From positions 310,001-374,000 of the forward strand of contig NZ_FOCE01000002.1 in NCBI RefSeq assembly GCF_900110025.1: DNA of 64,000 bases, read 5' to 3'. The position numbers and the translations under genes are program-made. The notes below the pieces were generated by a model. The model had not been told where the DNA came from. It worked only from the letters and a program-made list of their open reading frames with translations, and made no database searches. Source of the stretch: Gemmobacter aquatilis (lineage in GTDB: Bacteria > Pseudomonadota > Alphaproteobacteria > Rhodobacterales > Rhodobacteraceae). Shown here piece after piece: positions 9,559-18,876 of the stretch (the first letter of the stretch is position 1; each line of letters begins with the position of its first letter).

Positions 9559-11109
9559 CTATGTCACCCCCAGCGCCCGGAACACCGCCGGAATCCGCTC
9601 CGGCAGATCCTCGGCAATCAGCCCCGGCCCGAACGCCCGCGCCGCCTCCACATGCAGCCAGGCGCCCCGGCAGGCCGCCTCGAACGGGCGCTGCCCGCGC
9701 GCCAGCAGCCCCGTGATGATCCCGGCCAGCACATCGCCCGCCCCCGCCGTGGCCAGCCAGGGCGCCGCCCGGTCGCGCAGCGCCGCGTTGATCTCGCAGC
9801 GCCCATCCGGCGCGGCAATCACCGTATCGGCGCCTTTCAGCAGCACCACACAGCCCGCCCGCGCCGCCGCTGCGCGCACCACATCCACCTTTGACACCGC
9901 GACGCCCTCGCCCGGTTCCGCCGCCAGCCGCGCCGCCAGATCGGGGAACAACCGCTCAAACTCGCCCCCATGCGGCGTCAGCACGCAATCGCCATGCAGC
10001 GCCGCAAACAGCGCAGGGTCACGCCCGATCAGCGTCAGCGCATCGGCATCCAGCACCACCGGGCGCGCACCTGAAGCCAAGGCAGCCGCCACCAGTTCCG
10101 CCCGGTCCAGCCCCAGCCCCGGCCCCAGACACAGCGCATTGATCCGCGCATCCGCCAGCAGTGCCGCCAGCCCCTCTGCCCCGTCCACCGCGCGCAGCAT
10201 CACCGCCTCCAGCCGCGCCGCATGTTCCGCCTGTGCCGCAACCGGCGCGCCCAGCGTCACCAACCCCGCGCCGACCCGCAGCGCCGCCCGCGCCGCCAGC
10301 CGCGCCGCGCCGCCGCGCCCCGGCCCGCCCGCCAGCACCAGCGCATGACCATGCGCAAACTTGTGCCCGCCCGCCTTGCTGAAATCGGCCGCCGACCCCG
10401 CCGTAAGCTCCACCACCGCCGCACCCTCTGCCTGCATCAACGCCGCAAGCTCACCCTCCAGCCCGATCGGCACCACCACCAGATCCCCGCTCAGCGCGCC
10501 GCCCTCGGCCAGCATATGCCCCAGCTTCGGCGCCTCGAAGGTCACCGTCAGATCGGCGGCGCGTTCGATATAGCCGCCCTCGGCGCGCACCCGCCCGCTA
10601 TCGGCGCAAAGCCCGGTGAGAATATCCACCGCCACGATCGGGCAACCAGAGGCCACCGCCATATCCAGCGCGCCCCAGATCCCCGGCGCGATGTCGCGCG
10701 CAAGCCCGGTGCCGAACAGCGCATCCACCACCACCGGCGTACCCTCAAGCCCCGCCCAGTCCAGCGCGCTCAGCGGCAGCACCGCCCCGCCCCACAGCGC
10801 CCGCATCGCCCGCGCATCCGGCGTGCTGCTTTCCGCCAGCGCATGAACCGCCACCGCCCAGCCCGCGTCCTGCAACAGCCGCGCCACCACATAGCCGTCG
10901 CCGCCATTGTTGCCCGGCCCGCACAGCACCACCGCCCGCCGCCGCCCGCCCTGCTCTGGCCCCGTCCAGCGCGCCAGAATCGCCGCCGTCACCCCGGCCC
11001 CGGCCCGCTCCATCAGCACCAGCCCGCTGACCCGCCCGCGGCTCATCGCGTTTCGCTCGATGGCGCGCATTTGGGCAGCGCTGAGAACTTCGGTCACTTT
11101 TCGATCCAT
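9559..11109 (-). CDS. nnr: Bifunctional NAD(P)HX epimerase / ADP-dependent dehydratase
   Basis: 516-aa fusion that repairs hydrated NADH and NADPH. The N-terminal YjeF_N epimerase half carries GPGNNGGDGYVVARLL (about residue 65) and DALFGTGL; the C-terminal ribokinase-like dehydratase half carries GPGLGLDRAELV, TPHGGEFERL and the catalytic GAGDVLAGIITGLL near residue 465. The start is uncertain: ATG at 11109 (MDRKVTEVL) or GTG at 11097, which would give the more usual MTEVLSAAQMRAIE. Neither has a clear ribosome site. It is divergent from glnB. Confidence 0.93.
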   Translation of the reverse strand: MDRKVTEVLSAAQMRAIERNAMSRGRVSGLVLMERAGAGVTAAILARWTGPEQGGRRRAVVLCGPGNNGGDGYVVARLLQDAGWAVAVHALAESSTPDARAMRALWGGAVLPLSALDWAGLEGTPVVVDALFGTGLARDIAPGIWGALDMAVASGCPIVAVDILTGLCADSGRVRAEGGYIERAADLTVTFEAPKLGHMLAEGGALSGDLVVVPIGLEGELAALMQAEGAAVVELTAGSAADFSKAGGHKFAHGHALVLAGGPGRGGAARLAARAALRVGAGLVTLGAPVAAQAEHAARLEAVMLRAVDGAEGLAALLADARINALCLGPGLGLDRAELVAAALASGARPVVLDADALTLIGRDPALFAALHGDCVLTPHGGEFERLFPDLAARLAAEPGEGVAVSKVDVVRAAAARAGCVVLLKGADTVIAAPDGRCEINAALRDRAAPWLATAGAGDVLAGIITGLLARGQRPFEAACRGAWLHVEAARAFGPGLIAEDLPERIPAVFRALGVT

Positions 11110-11204
11110 ATCGTTTTCATTCAGCCTAATTTGAATCCGTTACGCACATTTTTTGACCACTTTTCCGCAATTCCCGGCGAAACCACGCGCAAGACCCAGC
11201 CTAG

Positions 11205-11612
<408 letters not shown>

Positions 11613-11686
11613 CCCCGTTTTCCTGAACACCGGGCAACCCGGCAACGGGCGGCCCAGACGAAACACCCCAACCGAAAGGCAGCATG

Positions 11687-13096
11687 ATGAGCGCAGTTGC
11701 AAAAGCTCTGAAACTGATCAAGGACGAGGAGATCGAGTATGTCGATGTCCGCTTCACCGACCCCAAGGGCAAGCTTCAGCACGTCACGCTGATCGCCGAT
11801 CTTGCGGATGAAGACTTCTTTGAAGAAGGCTTCATGTTCGACGGTTCGTCGATCGCCGGCTGGAAGTCCATCGACCAGTCCGACATGAAGCTCATCCCCG
11901 ATGCTTCCTCGGTCTATATCGACCCCTTCTATGCCGAAAAAACCCTCTGCGTGCATTGCGACGTGGTCGAGCCGGACACCGGCGAAGCCTATGACCGTTG
12001 CCCGCGCCAGATCGCCAAGAAGGCCGAAGCCTACCTGAAATCTTCGGGCATCGGCGATGCGGCCTATTTCGGCCCCGAGGCTGAATTCTTCATCTTCGAC
12101 GACGTGCGCTATTCGGTCACGCCGCAGAAAGTGTCGTATCAGATCGACGCAGAAGCCGCGGCCTGGAACACCGACAAAGAGATCGAAGGCGGCAACCTCG
12201 CGCATCGTGCCCCGCACAAGGGCGGCTACTTCCCGGTCAACCCGGTGGACGAAGCCCAGGACCTGCGCGGCGAGATGCTGTCCACCATGAAGCGCATGGG
12301 CATCAAGGTTGACAAGCACCACCACGAAGTGGCGACCTGCCAGCACGAACTCGGCATGATCTTCGGCGGTCTGGTCGAACAGGCCGACAACATCCAGAAG
12401 TACAAATACGTCATCCACAACGTCGCGGCCGCCTATGGCAAGACCGTGACCTTCATGCCGAAGCCCATGAAGGGCGACAACGGCTCGGGGATGCACGTCA
12501 ACATGTCGATCTGGAAGGACGGCAAGCCGCTGTTCGCCGGTGACAAATATGCCGACCTGTCGCAAGAGGCCCTGTGGTTCATCGGCGGCATCCTGACCCA
12601 CGCCAAGGCGCTCAACGCCCTGACGAACCCGTCCACCAACTCCTACAAGCGCCTGATCCCCGGCTTTGAAGCCCCGGTTCTGCGCGCGTATTCGGCCCGC
12701 AACCGCTCGGGTTGCGTCCGTATTCCGTGGACCGAATCGCCGAAAGCCAAGCGCGTCGAAGCCCGTTTCCCCGATCCGGCTGCGAACCCCTATCTGGCGT
12801 TTGCCGCGCTGATGATGGCCGGCCTCGACGGCATCAAGAACAAGATCGACCCGGGCCCGGCTTCCGACAAGGATCTCTACGATCTGCCGCCGGAAGAACT
12901 GGCCGCGATCCCCACCGTCTGCGGTTCGCTGCGCGAAGCGCTGGAAGAGCTGGAAAAGGACATGGACTTCCTGCTCGCCGGTGGCGTGTTCGAGAAGTCG
13001 CAACTTGAAGCCTACATGGCGCTCAAGTGGGAAGAGGTCTATGCCTACGAGCATACGCCCCACCCGGTCGAATATGCGATGTACTACTCCTGCTGA
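11687..13096 (+). CDS. glnA: Glutamine synthetase type I
   Basis: 469-aa dodecameric enzyme converting glutamate, ammonia and ATP to glutamine. Motifs: [12 protein letters not shown] near residue 50, the ATP-binding [16 protein letters not shown] around 262-277, [17 protein letters not shown], and the adenylylation loop [11 protein letters not shown] with Tyr near 398, so it should be controlled by GlnE. Two adjacent ATGs occur at 11684 and 11687; the second is better spaced from GAAAGG and gives [15 protein letters not shown]. Transcribed with glnB; terminator after the stop. Confidence 0.97.
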   Translation: MSAVAKALKLIKDEEIEYVDVRFTDPKGKLQHVTLIADLADEDFFEEGFMFDGSSIAGWKSIDQSDMKLIPDASSVYIDPFYAEKTLCVHCDVVEPDTGEAYDRCPRQIAKKAEAYLKSSGIGDAAYFGPEAEFFIFDDVRYSVTPQKVSYQIDAEAAAWNTDKEIEGGNLAHRAPHKGGYFPVNPVDEAQDLRGEMLSTMKRMGIKVDKHHHEVATCQHELGMIFGGLVEQADNIQKYKYVIHNVAAAYGKTVTFMPKPMKGDNGSGMHVNMSIWKDGKPLFAGDKYADLSQEALWFIGGILTHAKALNALTNPSTNSYKRLIPGFEAPVLRAYSARNRSGCVRIPWTESPKAKRVEARFPDPAANPYLAFAALMMAGLDGIKNKIDPGPASDKDLYDLPPEELAAIPTVCGSLREALEELEKDMDFLLAGGVFEKSQLEAYMALKWEEVYAYEHTPHPVEYAMYYSC

Positions 13097-13117
13097 TCTG
13101 CGGATCGGTCTGGATGG

Positions 13118-13141
13118 AAAGGGCGCCTTCGGGCGCCCTTT
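13118..13141 (+). terminator. Terminator of glnBA
   Basis: Stem AAAGGGCGCC / GGCGCCCTTT with TTCG tetraloop (13118-13127 with 13132-13141). The T run is part of the stem. Confidence 0.75.
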
Positions 13142-13233
13142 CTGCATCTGCAGCCGAGTCTCTGCCCTCGTCTCTTCGATTTCGTTAACTTTCTGTTCAT
13201 CTCTGTGGCCAAACTCGGGCAGAATCAGGAAAA

Positions 13234-13249
13234 TTTACCCTGATTTAAC
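13234..13249 (+). promoter_or_regulatory. Weak CtrA-like box
   Basis: TTTA-N7-TTAAC, one mismatch from the CtrA consensus TTAA-N7-TTAAC, about 75 bases before the gene at 13324. The surrounding 13150-13320 region is AT-richer than its neighbours. This is a pattern match only. Confidence 0.3.
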
Positions 13250-13323
13250 CGCTTTCCACTCAACTTAAGGGCACATTTCATCTCCAGATTGGAAACTGTA
13301 GAAATTCTGTCGGAGTAGATGCC

Positions 13324-14130
13324 ATGCGGGCTTTGCCGAACAGTATGATTGCCCAGCTTTTGTATGCTGACGAAACCTATCTGAACTTCGCCCGCCTCGT
13401 GGGCGAGATCGACCTGCATCTGGCGCGCCATTGCGAGGGTAGCCACCGGCTGGGATGGGACAGCGACGAAGTGGCGTGGTTCGATATCGGCAACCGCCGT
13501 ATCCTGATCGCCCGTGCCGATCCCGCGCCCGAGGGCTATTGCGCCTGCCTGACCGTCGCCGCCGGTCCGGCCCCCTATGACCGCTTTGCCCGGGGCGAAG
13601 CCTGCATTGCCGCCGATCCGCGCAAGCTTTGTGCGCAACTGGTGGAAAGCGTGCTGCGCCACAACCCGACCGACACCATCGTCTGGCAGGACAGCAGCGC
13701 CCCGCTCGATGCCGAACTGGTCGATGCCCTGGTCGAACTGATCCCGCCGCGCGCGGAAATCGACGCGATCACTGGCGCCGACAAGGCCGCCTCTGGCCCC
13801 GGCACCCGCAAGGGCGATGCCGCCAACAGCCGCCCCCACCTTCCGGCGGTCGATCTTGAAAAGCTGCACCGCGTCCGCGCGGCGCTGTATAACGAAGACG
13901 AAACCGGCAAGCCGCTTGCCGAACCTCCCTCCACCCAGCTCCGCCTTGCTACCCATGCGCTCAACTGCACGATGCTGGTGGTCTATATGCCGGTCGGGGC
14001 CGCGATGATGACCTACAGCATGTTGCGGGGCGAGGATTTCTCGGCCAGCGCAAGGGCCATGGCGCTGACCGCCGCCGCACTGGGCTTCATCCAGTCCGGC
14101 CTCGGCGCGCAGCTGACCTCCCTGCTCTGA
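13324..14130 (+). CDS. Protein of unknown function with C-terminal membrane segments
   Basis: 268 aa, not recognised. The N-terminal two thirds look soluble (WDSDEVAWFDIGNRRILIA, then a mixed alpha/beta stretch to about residue 160). A charged, likely disordered linker of about 30 residues follows, and two hydrophobic segments at about 215-237 and 243-262 (CTMLVVYMPVGAAMMTY; ALTAAALGFIQSGLG) suggest membrane anchoring at the C-terminus. The ATG has GGAGT nine bases upstream. It is a single-gene unit between the glnBA terminator and a pair of hairpins. GC-rich codon use resembles the neighbours, which supports coding. A weak CtrA-like box lies upstream. Confidence 0.75.
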   Translation: MRALPNSMIAQLLYADETYLNFARLVGEIDLHLARHCEGSHRLGWDSDEVAWFDIGNRRILIARADPAPEGYCACLTVAAGPAPYDRFARGEACIAADPRKLCAQLVESVLRHNPTDTIVWQDSSAPLDAELVDALVELIPPRAEIDAITGADKAASGPGTRKGDAANSRPHLPAVDLEKLHRVRAALYNEDETGKPLAEPPSTQLRLATHALNCTMLVVYMPVGAAMMTYSMLRGEDFSASARAMALTAAALGFIQSGLGAQLTSLL

Positions 14131-14133
14131 CCC

Positions 14134-14197
14134 CCGTCACGGGGGTGGGAGAGCCTCCGTGACGGCGAAATCCCTCTGCAACTCAGGTTGCAGAGGG
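14134..14197. repeat. Two successive hairpins upstream of eptA
   Basis: First: CCGTCACGGGGG / CCTCCGTGACGG (14134-14145 with 14154-14165), one mismatch, eight-base loop. Second: perfect 11-bp stem CCCTCTGCAAC / GTTGCAGAGGG (14172-14182 with 14187-14197). Neither is followed by a T run on the plus strand. They could end the preceding gene, form a leader structure of eptA, or be a REP-like element. Confidence 0.6.
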
Positions 14198-14293
14198 GGG
14201 GGTTCGCACCCATCGGGGCATGGTCTTGCGACCCGATCCCGCCCATCCCTGCGGCAACGCGCGTCCCGCGCCTGCCCAAGGATCCCCGTCACA

Positions 14294-15919
14294 ATGCCCT
14301 CCCTGCCTTCCCGGCCCGCACCTGCGCCGCGCGGCGCATCCGGCGTGTCAGCCCTGTTGCTGATCCTGCTCTGCACGCTGTTCATGATGGCCACCGCCAA
14401 CGCCACCTTCTGGGGCCATGCTTGGCGCATCTTCGCCGACAGCCCGCGCGCGCTGCTGACCTTCACCGCCGCGATCTTCTGCCTGACCTTCGCGATGATG
14501 CTGCTGCTGGCCAACCGCTGGCTGGTGAAACCGGCGATGATCCTGCTCCTGCTGCTCGCGGCCGCCTCGGGCTGGTTTCAGGATCAGATGGGCGTGGTGA
14601 TCGACCGCGAGATGATCCAGAACGTCGTCAACACCACCACGACCGAGGCGAGCCACCTGCTCACCCTCCCCTATGCCCTGCACATGGCGCTGTTCGGCGT
14701 CCTGCCCGCGCTGGTTGTCGCCTTCCTGCCGCTGAAACGCGAACGTGCCCTGCCCAAGACGCTGCGCATCGTCGGCCTGTCCGCCCTCAGCTTCACCCTC
14801 TGCATCGGCCTGCTGCTCAGCGATTATGCCCGCTTTGCCGCCGTGTTCCGCGAACAGAAAGAGCTGATGACCAGCTATCAGCCCGGCGCCCCGGTCGAAG
14901 GCATGGTCAGCTATGTGAAGATGATGCTGCGCGCGGGCAATGGCGTGGCAACCGCCTGGGGGCTGGATGCGAAAACCCGGCCCGGTGCAAAGCCGCGCCT
15001 CACCGTGTTCATGCTGGGCGAAACCTCACGCGTGCAGAACTGGGCGCTGGCGGGTTACGCCCGCGACACCAACCCCGAACTGGCCAAACGCGACATCACC
15101 TTCTTCGCCGATACCACCGCCTGCGGCACTTCCACCGCCGTCTCGGTGCCCTGCATGTTTTCCGGCTTTGGAGAAAAAGAATACAGCTATTCCAAGGCGG
15201 TGCGCCGCGAAAACCTGCTCGACATCCTGCGCCACGCCGGACAGGACGTGATCTGGTGGGATCTCAACACCGGCTCGCAGGGCGTGGCGAAACGGGTGGG
15301 CGAGGAACATCTGGGCAAAAACCCCGATCCCGCGCTGTGCCCCACCGGCGAATGCACCGACGAGCTGCTGGTGAACCGCCTGTCTGCGCTGATGCCGACG
15401 CTCACCCGCGATACCGTGGTGGTGCTGCATACCATCGGCAGCCACGGCCCGTCCTACTACCTGCGCTACCCGCCCGAAGGTGCCCGTTTCACCCCCACCT
15501 GCGACACCGGCGAATTTGCCCGATGCAACGCCGACCAGATCGTCAACACCTATGACAACACCATCGCCTGGACCGACCATGTGATCGCGCTGATGATCGA
15601 CCGGCTGGCGGCACAGGACCGGCTGGACACCAGCCTGATCTACGCCTCCGATCACGGCGAATCACTGGGTGAGGATGGGCTGTGGCTGCATGGCGCCCCG
15701 CGCTTCATGGCACCCGAGGTGCAGACCAAGGTGCCGATGCTGCTCTGGCTGTCCGATGACGCCCGCGCGCGCCTGCCCGGTGCCATCCCTTGCCTCGCGC
15801 AAAAGGCCCGCCTGCCGCAATCGCATGACGCAATCTTCCCGACGGTCCTTGCCCTTGCCGGTGTCACCACCGCGGTTGCCAATCCGGCGCAAGACCTGAC
15901 CCATTGCGCGGCCAGCTAG
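14294..15919 (+). CDS. Phosphoethanolamine transferase (EptA family)
   Basis: 541-aa inner-membrane enzyme that transfers phosphoethanolamine from phosphatidylethanolamine to lipid A or another envelope glycan. Five N-terminal hydrophobic helices lie within residues 15-185; a periplasmic alkaline-phosphatase-fold domain follows. Visible active-site parts: GETSRVQNW (metal ligand Glu), CGTSTAVSVPCMFS with the nucleophile Thr near 279, and ASDHGESLGEDGLWLHG with metal-binding Asp/His. The start at 14294 (MPSLPSRPAP) has AAGGA about 12 bases upstream. No two-component regulator adjoins it, so control is unclear. The acceptor cannot be decided from sequence. Confidence 0.88.
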   Translation: MPSLPSRPAPAPRGASGVSALLLILLCTLFMMATANATFWGHAWRIFADSPRALLTFTAAIFCLTFAMMLLLANRWLVKPAMILLLLLAAASGWFQDQMGVVIDREMIQNVVNTTTTEASHLLTLPYALHMALFGVLPALVVAFLPLKRERALPKTLRIVGLSALSFTLCIGLLLSDYARFAAVFREQKELMTSYQPGAPVEGMVSYVKMMLRAGNGVATAWGLDAKTRPGAKPRLTVFMLGETSRVQNWALAGYARDTNPELAKRDITFFADTTACGTSTAVSVPCMFSGFGEKEYSYSKAVRRENLLDILRHAGQDVIWWDLNTGSQGVAKRVGEEHLGKNPDPALCPTGECTDELLVNRLSALMPTLTRDTVVVLHTIGSHGPSYYLRYPPEGARFTPTCDTGEFARCNADQIVNTYDNTIAWTDHVIALMIDRLAAQDRLDTSLIYASDHGESLGEDGLWLHGAPRFMAPEVQTKVPMLLWLSDDARARLPGAIPCLAQKARLPQSHDAIFPTVLALAGVTTAVANPAQDLTHCAAS

Positions 15920-15926
15920 CGCCGCC

Positions 15927-16709
15927 TCACAGCCCCGCCGCCGCCAGCCCTGCCCGCGCCTCGGGTTCCAGATCCTCCAGCCGCACCAGATAGGTGTGGA
16001 TGGAAAACACCACGGCGCGACTGACCGGCAGGCGCAGCAGGCATTGCCGCTCGGACCGCAGATAGAGCCGGGCCACCGGCGGCGGGCGGCGCGCGCCTTC
16101 CGGGCGCGGCTGGAACAGCGCCGGGTCGTCATAGACCAGCGCATTCATCCGCCACAGCGCCTGCTCGGGCCGGATCGCATCGAACAGCCGCTGCACCCGC
16201 CGCGCCACATCGGCATCATAATGCTCCACCGGCGCATGGATGCGCGTCATCGGCCGCCCCAGCTTTTCCGCCAGCGTCCAGCTTGCCGGAAAGCACAGGA
16301 TCGCGCCGGTCAGCAGATGTTCGTCGCCCGTCCGCTCCAGCAGGCACAAATCCTCCTGCACCAGCCGCCCGGCGGTCAGCAGCGGCTGCCCCCGGTCCAG
16401 CGCCACAAGCCCGCCATCGGGGCGCAACACCTCGTCCACCCCGACGCGGTAACCCTCGGTCCCGGCGATCTTGCCCAGCACCCGGTCCAACAATTCCTCT
16501 GCCGCAGGCCGCGCGCTGTCCAGCAGCCCATGCACCAGCCCCGGCGCGTCGCGCATCCGCGCCTCGCGCTCGGCCATCTGGCCCGCAAACGCGTCATCGA
16601 CGCGCAGCCAGTCGTCGCCCTCCACCGGCAGAATGCCGGGCAGGCGCCACAGGCGCGGGTCCATCCACGGGGCGACAGGCAGGCGGGATTGCAGGATCGG
16701 CTGTTGCAT
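15927..16709 (-). CDS. DUF3445 protein (heme-dependent oxidative N-demethylase-like)
   Basis: 260 aa, beginning MQQPILQSRLPVAPWMDPR, a start I recognise from the DUF3445 family; in-frame codons continue upstream to 16907 but cross low-quality sequence. Characterised relatives are heme proteins that oxidatively demethylate small amines. Conserved-looking pieces are GDDWLRVDDAFAGQMAERE, PVEHYDADVARRVQRLFDAI and RSERQCLLRLP. No signal peptide. The gene converges with eptA, only seven bases apart. The substrate is unknown. Confidence 0.75.
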   Translation of the reverse strand: MQQPILQSRLPVAPWMDPRLWRLPGILPVEGDDWLRVDDAFAGQMAEREARMRDAPGLVHGLLDSARPAAEELLDRVLGKIAGTEGYRVGVDEVLRPDGGLVALDRGQPLLTAGRLVQEDLCLLERTGDEHLLTGAILCFPASWTLAEKLGRPMTRIHAPVEHYDADVARRVQRLFDAIRPEQALWRMNALVYDDPALFQPRPEGARRPPPVARLYLRSERQCLLRLPVSRAVVFSIHTYLVRLEDLEPEARAGLAAAGL

Positions 16710-16821
16710 GGGCAAAACCCTAACCGCCTGCCGCGCCAAGGGCCAGAGCCCTCGGTTTCGCTTGCGCCCGCCCGGCATCTCGCCCATATTTTGCCATATT
16801 CCGTTGGATCGGAGCTTTCCC

Positions 16822-17088
16822 TTGACCCATTCTTTCCGGCTTCTCGGCCTTGTTTTCCTGCTCTGCCCCCTCGCCCTTGCGGGCTGCGGCGGATCGAACA
16901 GCACCACCTCGACCGCCAGTCAGGGCCGCTGGGCCAGCATGGCCACCCCCGGCGCGCGCTATTGCGCCGAACTGGGCGGCAAGCTGGAACTGCGCCGCGA
17001 ACAGGCGGGCGAGGCCGGCTATTGCCATATGCCCGACGGATCGGTGGTCGAGGAATGGAAGCTCTACAAGGGCAAGAACAGCCTCTGA
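16822..17088 (+). CDS. DUF333-type small lipoprotein
   Basis: 88 aa. A TTG start preceded by GGAGC; the hydrophobic signal LLGLVFLLCPLALAGC ends in a lipobox with Cys22, so the mature protein should be a lipid-anchored envelope protein. The mature part holds a DUF333 domain: ARYCAELGGKLELRREQAGEAGYCHMPDGSVVEEWKL shortened here to its key residues, two Cys flanking the Gly-Gly-Lys-Leu turn and a terminal EEW motif. DUF333 proteins are often labelled putative hemolysin without evidence. A plus-strand ATG further upstream would remove the signal peptide logic, so TTG is preferred. Confidence 0.8.
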   Translation: MTHSFRLLGLVFLLCPLALAGCGGSNSTTSTASQGRWASMATPGARYCAELGGKLELRREQAGEAGYCHMPDGSVVEEWKLYKGKNSL

Positions 17089-17095
17089 CCGCCGA

Positions 17096-17160
17096 TGATC
17101 CGCCTGCGGCGGAACGCCTCCGGCGGGAGTATTTTTTCCAGGATGAAAAGGCGGATCGGG
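17096..17160 (+). repeat. Dispersed GGAGTATTTTT repeat, copy 1
   Basis: Core GGGAGTATTTTTTCCAGGAT at 17126-17145 inside an intergenic gap, preceded by GC-rich CTCCGGCG. The unit is bracketed by an inverted repeat, GATCCGCC near 17098 and GGCGGATC near 17151. See the matching copies at 20062, 29455, 42318, 42363, 48561 and 62221. Confidence 0.7.
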
Positions 17161-17233
17161 GCTTTGGCTTGAATGACGGGTGGGATGCGTCTAAGGGGGC
17201 GCAACCCCTGTTGTCCTGAGGAAAGTCCCGCCG

Positions 17234-18538
17234 ATGATCCCGCGCTATTCCCGCCCCGAAATGGTCGCCATCTGGTCGCCCGAGACCAAGTTCAAGATCT
17301 GGTACGAGATCGAGGCCCATGCCTGCGACGCACAGGTCGCGCTTGGCGTGATCCCCAAGGCCAATGCCGAGGCGGTGTGGCGCGCGAAAGACGTGCAGTT
17401 CGACGTGGCCCGCATCGACGAGATCGAGGCCGTCACCAAACATGACGTGATCGCCTTCCTCACCCATCTGGCCGAACATATCGGCAGCGACGACGCGCGT
17501 TTCGTCCATCAGGGCATGACCTCGTCGGACGTGCTGGACACCACGCTGAACGTGCAGCTGGTGCGCGCCACCGACCTGCTGCTGGCGGGCATGGACCGGG
17601 TTCTGGCCGCGCTGAAGGCCCGCGCGTTCGAGCACAAGGACACCGTGCGCATCGGCCGCAGCCATGGCATCCATGCCGAGCCGACCACGATGGGCCTGAC
17701 CTTCGCCCGCTTCTATGCCGAAATGGCGCGCGGCCGCGCCCGTCTGCAGGCGGCCCGCGCCGAAATCGCCACCGGCGCGATTTCCGGCGCCGTCGGCACC
17801 TTCGCCAATATCGACCCGGCGGTCGAAGAGCATGTCTGCAAGATGCTGGGCCTGACGCCCGAGCCGATCAGCACGCAGGTCATCCCGCGCGACCGTCATG
17901 CGATGTATTTCGCCGTGCTGGGGGTGATCGCCTCCTCCATCGAGAATATCGCCATCGAAATCCGCCACATGCAGCGCACCGAGGTGCTGGAGGCGGAAGA
18001 GTTCTTCAGCCCCGGCCAGAAGGGCTCGTCGGCGATGCCGCACAAGCGCAACCCGGTGCTGACCGAAAACCTGACCGGCCTTGCCCGTCTGGTGCGCATG
18101 TCGGTGATCCCGGCGCTGGAAAACGTGGCGCTCTGGCATGAACGCGACATCAGCCATTCCTCGGTCGAACGCGCGATTGGCCCCGACACCACGATCACGC
18201 TGGATTTCGCGCTGCACCGTCTGGCGGGCGTGGTGGAAAAGCTGGTGATCTACCCCGAAAACATGCTGCGCAACATGAACAAGTTCAAAGGTCTGGTCAT
18301 GTCGCAGCGCGTGCTGCTGGCGCTGACGCAGGCGGGCGTGTCGCGCGAAGACAGCTATCGTCTGGTGCAGCGCAACGCGATGAAGGTCTGGGAAAAGGGC
18401 GCCGATTTCAAGACCGAGCTTCTGGCCGACCCGGAAGTGACCGCCGCCCTTTCCCCCGCCGAGATCGAGGAGAAATTCGATCTGGGCTATCACACCAAAC
18501 ATGTGGACACGATCTTTGCGCGGGTGTTCGGCGCCTGA
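17234..18538 (+). CDS. purB: Adenylosuccinate lyase
   Basis: 434-aa tetrameric fumarase/aspartase-superfamily enzyme acting twice in purine synthesis (SAICAR to AICAR, adenylosuccinate to AMP). Start MIPRYSRPEMVAIWSPETKF is the family N-terminus. Conserved regions: TSSDVLDTTLNVQL, the catalytic GRSHGIHAEPTTMG with its His, and the superfamily signature GSSAMPHKRNP near residue 262. The enclosed Ser of the signature loop is the proposed general acid or base. A hairpin terminator follows. Confidence 0.97.
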   Translation: MIPRYSRPEMVAIWSPETKFKIWYEIEAHACDAQVALGVIPKANAEAVWRAKDVQFDVARIDEIEAVTKHDVIAFLTHLAEHIGSDDARFVHQGMTSSDVLDTTLNVQLVRATDLLLAGMDRVLAALKARAFEHKDTVRIGRSHGIHAEPTTMGLTFARFYAEMARGRARLQAARAEIATGAISGAVGTFANIDPAVEEHVCKMLGLTPEPISTQVIPRDRHAMYFAVLGVIASSIENIAIEIRHMQRTEVLEAEEFFSPGQKGSSAMPHKRNPVLTENLTGLARLVRMSVIPALENVALWHERDISHSSVERAIGPDTTITLDFALHRLAGVVEKLVIYPENMLRNMNKFKGLVMSQRVLLALTQAGVSREDSYRLVQRNAMKVWEKGADFKTELLADPEVTAALSPAEIEEKFDLGYHTKHVDTIFARVFGA

Positions 18539-18568
18539 CAAGGGCGCTCCATGATCGGGAAATCTCAG

Positions 18569-18595
18569 GGGGCGTGCCGCAAGGCGCGCCCCTTT
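18569..18595 (+). terminator. Terminator of purB
   Basis: Stem GGGGCGTGCC / GGCGCGCCCC with GCAA loop (18569-18578 with 18583-18592), one G-U pair, then TTT. Confidence 0.65.
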
Positions 18596-18675
18596 GCCAT
18601 GGCCGCCCTGCGGCTTTGCCGCAGCGCCGCGCATGATTCCGTGCTATCCTTCCCCGATAGACCGGAGCAAACGCC

Positions 18676-18819
18676 ATGCGCCTCATCCCCCTTCTGCTGT
18701 TCTCCCTGCTTCTGCCCGTCCCCGTCCTGGCGCAAAGCTGCGACGACGCGCCCAAGACCTGCGCGCCCGGCAGCCAGTGGAACGAAACCACGAAAAGCTG
18801 CGAAACCGTCTCCAGCTAA
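18676..18819 (+). CDS. 47-aa secreted Cys-containing peptide
   Basis: Short gene with GGAG ten bases before its ATG. Residues 1-20 (MRLIPLLLFSLLLPVPVLAQ) are a clean signal peptide; the 27-residue mature part has three Cys (22, 29, 42) in the pattern C-x6-C-APGSQWNETTKS-C, which resembles the second half of a chitin-binding type 2 (peritrophin) fold. I recall similar small secreted proteins downstream of purB in other Rhodobacteraceae, but cannot confirm it here. Likely periplasmic. With an odd Cys count, one may pair between molecules. The last codons overlap a CtrA-like box belonging to fliG. Confidence 0.7.
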   Translation: MRLIPLLLFSLLLPVPVLAQSCDDAPKTCAPGSQWNETTKSCETVSS

Positions 18820-18831
18820 GCCGCTGTTAAC
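18816..18831 (+). promoter_or_regulatory. CtrA-like box upstream of fliG
   Basis: CTAA-N7-TTAAC, one mismatch from the CtrA consensus TTAA-N7-TTAAC, ending 45 bases before the fliG ATG. It overlaps the stop codon of the preceding small gene. Confidence 0.5.
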
Positions 18832-18876
18832 CCGCGCCTGCCACCCTGCCCCAGACCCACGGACTCAGGAGGCGAC

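Noticed and set aside
13185-13200. Second CtrA box TTAA-N7-TTCAT
   Set aside because: Two mismatches in the second half-site; expected by chance in this AT-rich stretch.
16710-16907. N-terminal extension of the DUF3445 protein to 16907
   Set aside because: The added 66 residues are Arg-rich and unlike the family, and they run opposite the lipoprotein gene.
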